This document shows, piece after piece, positions 34,750 to 43,156 of a stretch of 64,000 nt of DNA. A program made the translations under genes and the position numbers. The stretch is taken from positions 2,341,030-2,405,029 of the forward strand of contig NZ_CP064788.1 of NCBI RefSeq assembly GCF_017094525.1, written 5' to 3'. This stretch comes from Halapricum desulfuricans. Its GTDB lineage: Archaea > Halobacteriota > Halobacteria > Halobacteriales > Haloarculaceae. Under the pieces are notes generated by a model that was not told the DNA's origin, ran no database searches, and worked only from the letters and a program-made list of their open reading frames with translations. Numbering within the stretch: position 1 is the first letter of the stretch; every line of letters starts with the position of its first letter.

Positions 34750-34829
34750 ATACTGCCGGCTGTAAGTTCGTAAAGATATTCGCCCCCGGGGGGTGGCGAA
34801 TTCCTTCAGTTTGTTACAGCCGGCAGTAT
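34750..34829. repeat. Palindromic element, type Ia (80 bp), between heliorhodopsin and pyrH
   Basis: Arms ATACTGCCGGCTGTAA (34750-34765) and TTACAGCCGGCAGTAT (34814-34829) are perfect inverted repeats. The interior GTTCGTAAAGATAT is followed by a CGCCCCCGGGGGGTGGCG core and an AAACTGAAGGAATT box (reversed). It has the same orientation as the copy at 33730 and ends about 105 bp before pyrH. A TATA-like GCTTAAGAGC near 34902 probably serves pyrH. Confidence 0.9.
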
Positions 34830-34934
34830 CAGGTCGTCGCCCGGAACTCCCGTGCTATCGCATCGCGCGGGAAGCGGACACGTCCGAAGACTTCTTGACA
34901 ATGCTTAAGAGCGCATCGCGGTTACGCCGATTCG

Positions 34935-35633
34935 ATGAAAACAGTCGTCTCTATCGGCGGGAGCGTGCTCGTACCGGATCTGGACGCCGGGCGAGTCGAG
35001 GCGTACGCCGACGTCATCGGATCGCTGGCGGCAGCGGGCCACGACCTCGGCGTCGTCGTCGGCGGCGGCCCGACCGCACGGGAGTACATCGGCGCGGCCC
35101 GGTCACTGGGTGCCAACGAGGGTGAGCTCGACCAGCTCGGGATCGACACGACGCGGCTGAACGCCCGTCTCCTGCTGGCGGCGCTGGACGAGGACCTGGC
35201 ATCGCCGACAGTGCCGACCGACTACGAGGAGGCGGCCGAGTCGCTCCATCGGGACCGCGTTGTCGTGATGGGCGGGGTCGTCCCGGCGCAGACGACCGAC
35301 GCCGTCTCGGCGGCGCTGGCCGAATACGTCGACGCCGACCGGCTCGTGTTCGCGACGTCGGTCCCCGGCGTCTTCGACGCCGACCCCAACGAGGATCCCG
35401 ACGCCGAGCGCTACGAGGAGATGACGGCGAGCGAACTCGTCAAACTGGTCGCCCGCGGCGAGTCGCTCGGCTCGGCCGGGTCGAACGCCCCGATCGACCT
35501 GCTGGCCGCGAAAGTTCTGGATCGATCGGGGATCGAAGCGATCGTCCTGGACGGGACCGACCCCCGGGCCGTCGAACGGGCCGTGCTCGAAGACGACTAC
35601 GAGGGGACTCGCATCGGGCCGAACCATGACTGA
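34935..35633 (+). CDS. pyrH: UMP kinase
   Basis: PyrH phosphorylates UMP to UDP. The 232-residue amino-acid-kinase-fold protein begins MKTVVSIGGSVLVPDLDAGR and has GVVVGGGPTAREYIGAARS, GELDQLGIDTTRLNARLLL, VVVMGGVVPAQTTDAVSAAL and DRLVFATSVPGVFDADP, matching archaeal-type UMP kinases. The gene overlaps lysS by 8 bp (ATGACTGA). A TATA-like GCTTAAGAGC lies about 25-35 bp upstream of the ATG, which suggests a leaderless transcript. Confidence 0.93.
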   Translation: MKTVVSIGGSVLVPDLDAGRVEAYADVIGSLAAAGHDLGVVVGGGPTAREYIGAARSLGANEGELDQLGIDTTRLNARLLLAALDEDLASPTVPTDYEEAAESLHRDRVVVMGGVVPAQTTDAVSAALAEYVDADRLVFATSVPGVFDADPNEDPDAERYEEMTASELVKLVARGESLGSAGSNAPIDLLAAKVLDRSGIEAIVLDGTDPRAVERAVLEDDYEGTRIGPNHD

Positions 35634-37290
35634 ACTCGACCCCTACGAGGTCGGCCGGTCCAGCGACCGTGCCTTCTGGGCCGACGCCGTCGCCGACGCC
35701 ATCGAGGCGCGCGACCCCGACGAGCCGATCGTCATCAAGGGCGGGGTCTCCCCCTCGGGCGTGCCGCATCTGGGTCACGTCAACGAGATCATGCGCGGGT
35801 ACTTCGTCGCGGCAGTCCTGCGCGAGCGCGGTCACGAGGTCCGGCAGGTGTTCACCAGCGACGACCGGGACCGGTTGCGCAAACTCCCGCGACGACTCGC
35901 GGATCTGGACGGCAACGTCGTCGGCCTGGGCGAGGTCGACGCCGGCGCGCTCGGGCGGAACCTCGGCAAGCCCTACACCGACATCCCCGATCCGTTCGGC
36001 TGCTGTGACTCGTACGGCGCGCACTTCACGGAGATCCTCCGGCAGGACGCCGAACGGCTGGACGTCCCGATCGAGTTCGTCTCGAACACGGACCGCTACG
36101 AGTCGGGCGAGTTCGACGACGCAATCGAACACGTGCTCGCGAACCAGGACCGCGCGCGCGAGGTCCTCGGCCAGTATCAGGCGAAGGTCGACGAGGACTA
36201 CGTCCCCTTCCAGGCCCAGTGTTCGGAATGTGGCCACCTCACGGAAGAGATCACGGACGTCGACCTCGAGGCCGGCGAGATCGAGTACGTCTGTGCGGAC
36301 GTCGAGGCCGGCGAGGAGACGATCGAGGGCTGTGGCCACGAGGGGACGGCCTCGCTTCGGGAGGGCAAACTCCCCTGGCGCTTCGAATGGCCCGCCCAGT
36401 GGGACGTCCTCGGCGTCGACTTCGAGCCGTTCGGCAAGGACCACGCCGAAGGGTCCTGGCCGTCGGGCGTCGACATCGCTCGAAACGTCTTCGATATCGA
36501 GCCACCGGTGCCGATGGTCTACGAGTGGTTCACCCTCGACGGCGAGGCGCTCTCCTCGTCGTCGGGCAACATCGTCACCGTCGAGGAGGTCCTGGAGTTG
36601 CTCGAACCGGAGGTGCTCCGGTATTTCTTCCTCAAAGACCCGACGACGGCGCGGGACTTCTCGATCGAGGACCTCGATCAGCTGGTCGACGAGTTCGACC
36701 GCTTCGAACGGCTCTACTTCGGGGAGATCGAGACGGGGGACGACCGCGCCGGCGAGCTTGCGACACAGGAGGGTGAACTCGCAGCGCGCGCGTATCCGAT
36801 GCTCGTCGGAGAAGTCCAGCCCGAACGGATACGGATCCCGTATACGTTCGCCGCCGTGCTCGGGATGACAGACGACGCCGACCTCCGCGAGGAGATCGCC
36901 CGCCGGGAGGGACATATTCCCGAGGACGCCCCCGAGTGGGCGGTCGAGAACGCGCTCGCGCGCGTCGAACGCGCCCGAGAGTGGGCCCGCCGGACGGACA
37001 ACGAGTTCAACTACGAGCTCAAACGCGAGTCGATCCCGTCCGTCGAGTTCGACGCGGCGACGACGTCCGCTCTCGAGGACGTGGCCGACGTCGTCGAGGA
37101 AGGCGGGAACGGCGAGGAGGTTCAGGCCGAGATCTACGAGGCCGCCGACCGCCACGGCGTCGCGGTCGCGGACCTGTTCGCCGCCGGCTACCGGCTGTTT
37201 TTCGACCTCGAGGAAGGCCCCAAACTCGGGCCGTTCCTGGCGAAACTCGATCGCGCCTTCGTCGTCGATCGGCTGCGGCAGGAACGCTAG
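35626..37290 (+). CDS. lysS: Class I lysyl-tRNA synthetase
   Basis: The 554-residue protein charges tRNA-Lys using the class I fold found in most archaea. It has the HIGH-type motif in GVSPSGVPHLGHVNEIMRGY, a zinc-like insertion (QCSECGHLTEEITD and EGCGHEGTASLREGK), the KDHAEGSWPSG active-site segment and a degenerate KMSKS loop LSSSSGNIVTVEE. The C-terminal helical anticodon-binding part holds RAREWARRTDNEFNYELKRE. Co-transcription with pyrH is implied by the overlap. It is convergent with the mrp gene. Confidence 0.95.
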   Translation: MTELDPYEVGRSSDRAFWADAVADAIEARDPDEPIVIKGGVSPSGVPHLGHVNEIMRGYFVAAVLRERGHEVRQVFTSDDRDRLRKLPRRLADLDGNVVGLGEVDAGALGRNLGKPYTDIPDPFGCCDSYGAHFTEILRQDAERLDVPIEFVSNTDRYESGEFDDAIEHVLANQDRAREVLGQYQAKVDEDYVPFQAQCSECGHLTEEITDVDLEAGEIEYVCADVEAGEETIEGCGHEGTASLREGKLPWRFEWPAQWDVLGVDFEPFGKDHAEGSWPSGVDIARNVFDIEPPVPMVYEWFTLDGEALSSSSGNIVTVEEVLELLEPEVLRYFFLKDPTTARDFSIEDLDQLVDEFDRFERLYFGEIETGDDRAGELATQEGELAARAYPMLVGEVQPERIRIPYTFAAVLGMTDDADLREEIARREGHIPEDAPEWAVENALARVERAREWARRTDNEFNYELKRESIPSVEFDAATTSALEDVADVVEEGGNGEEVQAEIYEAADRHGVAVADLFAAGYRLFFDLEEGPKLGPFLAKLDRAFVVDRLRQER

Positions 37291-37297
37291 GAGACGG

Positions 37298-38335
37298 TCA
37301 CTGCTCGGTTGCGCGTCGCCGGTTGAGAAAGCCCTGGTTGTTCGCGGTCTTCTCGACGAACGAACGGAACGCGTCGGCGGTCTCGCCGTCTTCGAAGACG
37401 ATCGGTTCGCCGCCGTCGCCCTGTTCGCGGATCGCCGGATCGAGCGGGATCTGCCCGAGGAACGGCATCGACATCTCCTCTGCGAACGCCTCGCCGCCGC
37501 CCTCGCCGAAGATTGCGTGCTCGGAGCCACAGTCAGGGCACTTGAACGTACTCATGTTCTCGACGATGCCCAGCACGGGCGTCTCGTGTTTGCCGAACAT
37601 CTCGAGGCCCTTGCGAGCGTCGTCGAGCGCGACTTCCTGTGGCGTGGTGACGATGACAGCACCGGCGACGGGGACGGTCTGGAGCAGCGTCAGCTGGGTG
37701 TCGCCGGTCCCCGGGGGAAGGTCGACAACCATGTAATCCAGCTCGCCCCACTGGACGTCCTCCCACAGTTGCTGGAGTACCTTGTCGACCATCGGACCGC
37801 GCCAGATGACGGGCGCGTCCTCGCCCATCAGCAGGTCGATGCTCATCAGCTTCAGCCCGTGTTTTTCGGGCGGGATGATCTGCTCGTCCGGTGTCGCCTC
37901 GGGCCGTTCGTCCGATCCGAGCATCCGGGGAACGTTCGGACCGTAGACGTCGGCGTCGAACAGCCCGACGTCGGCCCCGAGTTCGGCGAGGCCGGCCGCG
38001 AGGTTGACCGCGATCGTGCTCTTGCCGACGCCGCCCTTTCCGGAGGCGACCGCGATGATGTTCGTGACGTTCGGCAGGACCTGCTCGTGGGGTTCGAGTC
38101 CGCGATCGATCGACGCCGAGAGGTCGACGTCGGCGTCGAGGTCGGCGAGCGCCTCCCGAACGCTCTCGGCGATCGCCGTCTCCGTCGGGGAGTAGGGGGC
38201 CCCGAGGGCGAGATCGATCGAGACAGTGTCGTCGTCGATCGTGATGTCGTTGACGAGTCCAAGCGAGACGAGGTCGTCGCCCAGATCCGGGTCTTCGACG
38301 GTCGTGAGCCGGTCGCGGATCTCCTGTTCGTCCAT
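37298..38335 (-). CDS. Mrp/NBP35-family Fe-S cluster carrier ATPase
   Basis: The 345-residue protein has an N-terminal MIP18/DUF59 domain (LTTVEDPDLGDDLVSLGLVN), then a P-loop ATPase with the deviant Walker A AVASGKGGVGKSTIAVNLAA, VGLFDADVYGPNVPRMLG, VIWRGPMVDKVLQQLWEDVQ and DYMVVDLPPGTGD. FKCPDCGSEHAIFG supplies the CxxC that bridges a [4Fe-4S] cluster in the dimer. Such proteins load Fe-S clusters onto client enzymes; the many Fe-S subunits in this window are plausible clients. Confidence 0.93.
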   Translation of the reverse strand: MDEQEIRDRLTTVEDPDLGDDLVSLGLVNDITIDDDTVSIDLALGAPYSPTETAIAESVREALADLDADVDLSASIDRGLEPHEQVLPNVTNIIAVASGKGGVGKSTIAVNLAAGLAELGADVGLFDADVYGPNVPRMLGSDERPEATPDEQIIPPEKHGLKLMSIDLLMGEDAPVIWRGPMVDKVLQQLWEDVQWGELDYMVVDLPPGTGDTQLTLLQTVPVAGAVIVTTPQEVALDDARKGLEMFGKHETPVLGIVENMSTFKCPDCGSEHAIFGEGGGEAFAEEMSMPFLGQIPLDPAIREQGDGGEPIVFEDGETADAFRSFVEKTANNQGFLNRRRATEQ

Positions 38336-38471
38336 ACGATCGAATTGGCGCTCGACCGTCGATAAGCGTTGTGACAGCGGTCTCTCGAGACCGCGTAATC
38401 GGTCGAGGTTACGTCGGATCCCCGATCGGCGGCGGAGTTAAATCCGTCCCCGGAAAAGGTCCACAGGAGTA

Positions 38472-39479
38472 ATGCTCGTCGACGGGTTCGGCCGCGAACT
38501 GACGGAGATCCGGGTGTCGCTGACAGACCGGTGTAACTTCGATTGCGTGTACTGCCACAACGAGGGGCTGGGCGACACTCGCGGCCCCATGGCCCCGCGT
38601 GACGAGGAGATGACCACCGACGAGGTCGTCCGGGTGCTGTCGGTCGCCGCCGATCTGGACGTTCAGGCCGTCAAGCTCACCGGCGGGGAACCGATGCTGC
38701 GAGAGGACCTCGAGGAGATCGTCCGGCGCGCGCCCGAGGGCATGGAAGTCTCGCTGACGACGAACGGCTCGTTTCTCCCCGACCGCGCGGAGGGACTCGT
38801 CGAGGCGGGGCTCGAACGGGTCAACGTCTCACAGGACGCGGTCGATCCCGAGGCCTTCGCCGAGATCACCCAGAGCGGTGCCTACGATCGAGTGATCGAG
38901 GGCGTCGACGCCGCGCTGGAGGCGGGTCTCGACCCGGTCAAGCTGAACATGGTCGTCTTCGAGGGGACCGCCGAGTACATCCCCGAGATGGTCGATCGGG
39001 TCGCCGAACGGGAGGGGCTGCGGCTGCAACTCATCGAGTACATGCCCGAGATCGCCGGCCACCCCGAGTGGGCGATCGACATCGAGCGCGTCCACGAGTG
39101 GCTCGCCGAACGGGCGGACCGGGTCGAGACCCGTGACATGCACGACCGCAAGCGGTACTTCGTCGCCGGCGACGAGGGGGAAGGGATGGTCGAGGTCGTC
39201 GACCCGGTCGAGAACGAGATGTTCTGTGATAACTGCCATCGCGTGCGCGTGACCCACGACGGCTCGCTGAAGGGGTGCCTCAATCGCCCGCGCGTCCACC
39301 CGATGGGCGAGTTGACCGAAGCCGAGATCAGGGCGGCGTTTCACGAGGTCGTCGCCGACCGCGTCCCCTACTACGGGGAGTTCATGATCGAGGAAGACGG
39401 CGAGTGGGTGCGAAACGACGAGTACGTCGGCGAACAGCTGGTCGTCGAAGGGCCCTCGCTCACGGCGGACGACGACTGA
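38472..39479 (+). CDS. moaA: GTP 3',8-cyclase, molybdenum cofactor biosynthesis
   Basis: MoaA is a radical-SAM enzyme that starts molybdopterin synthesis from GTP. The 335-residue protein has the radical-SAM CX3CX2C motif in [51 protein letters not shown] and the C-terminal second-cluster cysteines in [33 protein letters not shown] replaces the commoner VNVSLDTLDP. Its TGA stop coincides with the end of a truncated palindromic element. It lies just before the dms-type operon, whose enzyme needs its product. Confidence 0.95.
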   Translation: MLVDGFGRELTEIRVSLTDRCNFDCVYCHNEGLGDTRGPMAPRDEEMTTDEVVRVLSVAADLDVQAVKLTGGEPMLREDLEEIVRRAPEGMEVSLTTNGSFLPDRAEGLVEAGLERVNVSQDAVDPEAFAEITQSGAYDRVIEGVDAALEAGLDPVKLNMVVFEGTAEYIPEMVDRVAEREGLRLQLIEYMPEIAGHPEWAIDIERVHEWLAERADRVETRDMHDRKRYFVAGDEGEGMVEVVDPVENEMFCDNCHRVRVTHDGSLKGCLNRPRVHPMGELTEAEIRAAFHEVVADRVPYYGEFMIEEDGEWVRNDEYVGEQLVVEGPSLTADDD

Positions 39480-39526
39480 TACTAGTGGCTATCCCATTTC
39501 GAACTGATCTGGCACGCCGTCGTGCC
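39479..39526. repeat. Truncated palindromic element, type Ib (left 48 bp only)
   Basis: ATACTAGTGGCTAT followed by CCCATTTCGAACTG and CTGGCACGCCGTCGTGCC matches the left half of the element at 34669-34748 with only two or three differences, then stops. The right arm is missing. Its first base is the last base of the moaA stop codon. Confidence 0.8.
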
Positions 39527-39545
39527 GCGCGACCGGTCCCGCCCC

Positions 39546-39554
39546 CATATAAAG
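39546..39554 (+). promoter_or_regulatory. TATA box upstream of dmsR
   Basis: CATATAAAG is a good archaeal TATA match in the moaA-dmsR intergenic region, 52 bp before the small upstream frame and about 130 bp before the regulator start. A second AT-rich motif (GATATAAGC) follows at 39561-39569. Confidence 0.45.
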
Positions 39555-39605
39555 ACCTTAGATATAAGCGGTAAGTTGAGCGTTGCTCCGCCCGTCTGTC
39601 ACTGT

Positions 39606-39686
39606 ATGATGACCGTGTTGAGAGACGAGACCAGGGAAGACGCGCGGAACACGAACCGCACGACAGACAGCGAGGGTCTCGTATGA
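39606..39686 (+). CDS. Putative 26-residue upstream ORF overlapping dmsR
   Basis: ATG 39606 opens MMTVLRDETREDARNTNRTT..., 26 residues, with its TGA overlapping the regulator start as ATGA (39683-39686). The layout is the same as the small frame before ilvB. The peptide is basic and acidic mixed with no recognisable motif. It may be a regulatory upstream ORF or simply an open stretch of leader. Confidence 0.3.
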   Translation: MMTVLRDETREDARNTNRTTDSEGLV

Positions 39687-40330
39687 GTGGTAGCCGGACG
39701 TCCACGGAGGGTCGCCGCGACGCGGCCGTCAGCGAGTCGCGGCGAGCACTGACCGTCGAGCTGGCAGTCGAGTTCGACGCCGACGCCAGCGGCTGTCCGA
39801 TCGCCGTCGACTGCGACGCGTCAGCACCCGTCGAGCACCACGTGATCGACGACACGTGTCACGTCTCCTGTCCGAGTTCCGAAGACGGAACCGCCGTCCG
39901 GCACAGACAGGTTCACGTCGACGGCGAATGTGTCTGCCGGATCGTCGCCAGTCACGGCTGTTGCCCGTCGCTACAGGCGGCCGCTGACGGCGGACTGATC
40001 GTCCGGACGAACCCCGCCGACCGGGCGACGCTCCGGGCGATGATCGAAGAACTCCGCGGAGTCGCCGACGTCGTCCGGATCCGGAGTCTGGTGGTCGACG
40101 ACGGCGAGACGGCCACCCGATCGGAGGTCGTGAGCCTGCAGGCCCTGACCGAGATCGAGCGCGAGACGGTCGAACGAGCGATCCTTGAGGGATATTACGA
40201 TCGGCCCCGAACCGCCAGTTTCGACGATCTGGCGACCGATCTGGGTATCACTTCATCCGCCCTCTCGAAGCGCCTCGCCTCGGCGGAATCAAAGATTATG
40301 CGTAGTTTATTCGAAGATAATGATGAATAG
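39683..40330 (+). CDS. dmsR: DmsR-like HTH-10 regulator with a Cys-rich sensor part (operon C)
   Basis: The 215-residue protein has an N-terminal region with cysteines 38, 44, 59, 63, 83, 85, 93 and 94 (SGCPIAVDC, DTCHVSC, GECVCRIVASHGCC) and a C-terminal HTH-10 (LTEIERETVERAILEGYYDR...ATDLGITSSALSKRLASAES). Its position before dmsE-A-B-C-D matches the Halobacterium dmsREABCD operon, where DmsR is needed for expression on DMSO/TMAO. The cysteines could bind a metal or Fe-S cluster and report redox state; this is inference. Confidence 0.82.
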   Translation: MSGSRTSTEGRRDAAVSESRRALTVELAVEFDADASGCPIAVDCDASAPVEHHVIDDTCHVSCPSSEDGTAVRHRQVHVDGECVCRIVASHGCCPSLQAAADGGLIVRTNPADRATLRAMIEELRGVADVVRIRSLVVDDGETATRSEVVSLQALTEIERETVERAILEGYYDRPRTASFDDLATDLGITSSALSKRLASAESKIMRSLFEDNDE

Positions 40331-40364
40331 TCCGCTATATTTGTCGTTTCGTCTGACTATCCCG

Positions 40365-40377
40365 CGTACTACTTAAA
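40365..40377 (+). promoter_or_regulatory. TATA-like box of the dms-type operon
   Basis: GTACTACTTAAAC in the 113-bp gap between dmsR and dmsE is the most TATA-like block there, about 70 bp before the dmsE GTG. A second promoter for the structural genes, separate from that of dmsR, is therefore plausible. Confidence 0.35.
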
Positions 40378-40443
40378 CAAGGCCACTATTGAGGGTCAGC
40401 GGGAGGGGACAGACAGCCCTACAGAACGCCGTGGTGAATCTAC

Positions 40444-40698
40444 GTGAACGACACTGCGGACACTCGCGAGGAGATGGCGAGTGTGCTAGACGACGAGGAC
40501 TGGCAACGGACAGTCGAGAACATCCTCGAGGACGGCCCGCACAGCACGGAACTGGGGAAGATGATGGGCCGGGACGCCGTTCGAGTCAGCATCGGAGAGA
40601 TGTCCGAACAGGCGTTCCACGAGAAGTATCACGACGCCGTCCTCGAGGAGTTCGGCGTCGACGAACGACCCACTGGGTCGGAGGGGTCCGATGAGTGA
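40444..40698 (+). CDS. dmsE: DmsE-like small protein (operon C)
   Basis: The 84-residue protein starts with GTG 40444 (VNDTADTREEMASVLDDEDW). STELGKMMGRDAVRVSIGEM and SEQAFHEKYHDAVLEEFGVD match the small protein of operon B and the N-terminal extension of the operon A Fe-S subunit. It overlaps the catalytic gene by 8 bp (ATGAGTGA), so the two are probably translationally coupled. The family has no established function. The conserved LGxxMxxDAxRVxxGE helix pair suggests a small protein-binding module in enzyme assembly. Confidence 0.78.
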   Translation: MNDTADTREEMASVLDDEDWQRTVENILEDGPHSTELGKMMGRDAVRVSIGEMSEQAFHEKYHDAVLEEFGVDERPTGSEGSDE

Positions 40699-43156
40699 GC
40701 AAGACGGCGTCAGCCGGCGGTCGGTCCTTCTAGGGGCCGGTGCTGCCGCGGGTGCGCTGGGACTGGGCGGCAGTCGTCTCACCTCGCTGTCAGTCGATCC
40801 GGCCGCAGCGAGCGTCGAACAGTTCCTCGATCGCAACGACGTGTTGCACGGCTACTGTTCGCCGAACTGCCGGGGCAAGTGCCAGATGGACGTGTACGTC
40901 CGCGACGGCCAGATCCGAAAGGTCGAGCCCAAAGTCCCGGACAACCCGGACTACAAGCGCTCGTGCACGCTCGGGCTCAGTCACATGCAGCGAGCATACA
41001 ACCCGACGCGATTGAAGTACCCGATGAAGCGGACAGACTGGTCGCCCGGCGATCCCAACCCGACCGGTCGAGGCCCGGACGCGGAGTTCGAGCGCATCGA
41101 GTGGGACGAGGCGCTGGATTACGTCGCCGACGAGATGCTTCGCGTGCGTGAAGAGTACTCACCCGAAAGCGTCTACTTCGAACTCGGGTCGGGGACCGAC
41201 GGCATCGGCGCGACGGTCTACAACCGTCTGGCCGGAGCGTTCGGCGGAACGATGAAGGCGTGGTCGATCGACATCAACGTCGGACTGGGTTTCCGCCGGG
41301 TCACCGGCGCGGGGTATTTCAACACGCCGACGAACCAGGCGACCGACATCGAGAACGCCAACACCATCGTCATCTGGGGCGGCAACATCTTCGAGAGTCG
41401 CTTCCAGATGGACGCGTCGAAAGTGCTCGACGCCAAGCAGAACGGCGCGAAGATCGTCGTCGTCGATCCGGTCTACAACACGACGACCGCCAAGGCCGAC
41501 GTGTGGCTCCCGATCGAACCCGGCAAAGACGGGCACCTCGCGATGGCGATGATCTACACGGTCTTCGAGGAGGACTACCTCGACGAGCAGTTCCTCCGGG
41601 AACGGACGCTCGGACCGGCACTGGTCCGGGAAGACGGATCGCTACTGAAGACGGCAGACGTCTTCGACGACGGTGACGACGAGACGCCGGTCGCCCTCGA
41701 CGAGGCATCGGGCGAACCGGTCGCCCTCGAACCCGAGACGTACGGCGAGTACGCCCTCTTCGGCGAGTACGAGGTCGACGGCGAGACGGTGACGACGGGG
41801 CTGACGGAGATCCGGGAGGCCGCCGCCGACTACGCCCCCGAGGAGATGGCCGAGTACGTCGGCGTCGACGCCGAGAACATCCGCCAGACCGTTCGCTGGC
41901 TCGGCACGCGCGGTCCGGGCGGCATCCTGACCGGGCTGGGTGTCGACCGCTACGTCTACGGACACATCTTCGGTCAGGCGTACGCTATCCTGCTCGCCCT
42001 GCTCGGCCAGTACGGGATGAGCGGCTGCGTGACCGGCGGACTCACCCAGGGCGGGGGGTTCACGAGCGATTACGGTGCCGTCGAGGGCGCACCGGGCTCC
42101 CGGAGCCTGCAGCAGAAGGGGATCCTCTCGGCGATGGCGGGCGACGACGAGAAGCCGATCAAGGCGATGTACGCGATGGCGTCGAACTTCACCGCCAACC
42201 AGATGCCCGACCGCCAGGCGTGGCTCGACGCCCTCGAGAACGTCGACATGGTCGCCGTGGCGGACATGCAACACACGCCCAACGTCCAGCACGCCGACGT
42301 CGTCCTGCCGGCCTCTCACTGGTTCGAGCGCGAGGACGTCACCGGCTCGTGGACCCAGCCACACGTCCGCTACAGAGAGCCGGCCCACGAGCCGCTGTGG
42401 GAGTCCAAAAGTGACCACTGGATGCTCGTCCGACTGGCCGAACGGCTGGGCTACGGCGAACACTTCGACCGTGACCGAGAGACGACCCTGCAGAAAGTGC
42501 TGGACGCCGAGGACCGCTTCACGCTGGAGGATCTCCGCGAGAAGGGGACCTTCTTCGACGACAGCGCGCCCGAGATCATCTGGCAGGGCGAGTTCAACAC
42601 CCCGAGCGGCCGCCTCGAGCTCTACGACGAGGACGCGCCCAGCGAGGACGGGACGTCTCTCGAGGTTCCGGTCCCCATGGAGAGCCGAACGAGTCCCGAC
42701 TACGAACTCGCCGACGAGTACCCGCTCACTTTCCTGCAGAAACACAGCCGGTGGCGGATCCACTCGCAGTTCGGTCGGATGCCGTACCTGCGACAGATCG
42801 AGACCGAGCCGGTCGTCGACATCCACCCCAGCGACGCCGAAGAACGGGACATCGAGGACGGCGAGTACGTCCGGATCTACAACGATCGCGGTGAACTCGT
42901 CGTCAAGGCCCGATACAACGAGGGCTACCGGCCCGGGATGGTCAACGTCAACCAGGGCTGGTGGGGCGAGGACTACATCCGGGGCCACCACAACGACCTC
43001 ACGCACACGGACGTCAGCGACGCGATCGAGAACTTCGCGTTCTACGACACCCGCGTCGAGGTCGAACCGGCACCGGACGACATCGACACCAGCCAGTACA
43101 CGGACCCGGATCGGGCCCCCTGGCTCGGCGGATCGAACGGCGGAGGTGATAACTGA
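40691..43156 (+). CDS. dmsA: Tat-exported molybdopterin oxidoreductase, DmsA-like
   Basis: The 821-residue catalytic subunit has a twin-arginine signal (VSRRSVLLGAGAAAGALGLG) and a DmsA-type cluster site: C56-x3-C60-x3-C64 in YCSPNCRGKCQMDV and C92 in RSCTLGL. The body has WDEALDYVADEML, DIENANTIVIWGGNIFESRF and VVVDPVYNTTTAKADVWLPI. The C-terminal domain has FLQKHSRWRIHSQFGRMPYL. Gene order fits DMSO/TMAO reductase. However, the segment aligned with the E. coli DmsA Mo-serine (DYSS) reads WSIDINVGLG, so the ligand may be D194 or S192, and the substrate should be treated as open. Confidence 0.82.
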   Translation: MSEQDGVSRRSVLLGAGAAAGALGLGGSRLTSLSVDPAAASVEQFLDRNDVLHGYCSPNCRGKCQMDVYVRDGQIRKVEPKVPDNPDYKRSCTLGLSHMQRAYNPTRLKYPMKRTDWSPGDPNPTGRGPDAEFERIEWDEALDYVADEMLRVREEYSPESVYFELGSGTDGIGATVYNRLAGAFGGTMKAWSIDINVGLGFRRVTGAGYFNTPTNQATDIENANTIVIWGGNIFESRFQMDASKVLDAKQNGAKIVVVDPVYNTTTAKADVWLPIEPGKDGHLAMAMIYTVFEEDYLDEQFLRERTLGPALVREDGSLLKTADVFDDGDDETPVALDEASGEPVALEPETYGEYALFGEYEVDGETVTTGLTEIREAAADYAPEEMAEYVGVDAENIRQTVRWLGTRGPGGILTGLGVDRYVYGHIFGQAYAILLALLGQYGMSGCVTGGLTQGGGFTSDYGAVEGAPGSRSLQQKGILSAMAGDDEKPIKAMYAMASNFTANQMPDRQAWLDALENVDMVAVADMQHTPNVQHADVVLPASHWFEREDVTGSWTQPHVRYREPAHEPLWESKSDHWMLVRLAERLGYGEHFDRDRETTLQKVLDAEDRFTLEDLREKGTFFDDSAPEIIWQGEFNTPSGRLELYDEDAPSEDGTSLEVPVPMESRTSPDYELADEYPLTFLQKHSRWRIHSQFGRMPYLRQIETEPVVDIHPSDAEERDIEDGEYVRIYNDRGELVVKARYNEGYRPGMVNVNQGWWGEDYIRGHHNDLTHTDVSDAIENFAFYDTRVEVEPAPDDIDTSQYTDPDRAPWLGGSNGGGDN

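Noticed and set aside
35440-37530. 696-codon minus-strand frame opposite pyrH and lysS
   Set aside because: It spans two well-identified genes in antisense, with repetitive Leu/Asp/Val/Arg composition typical of shadow frames.
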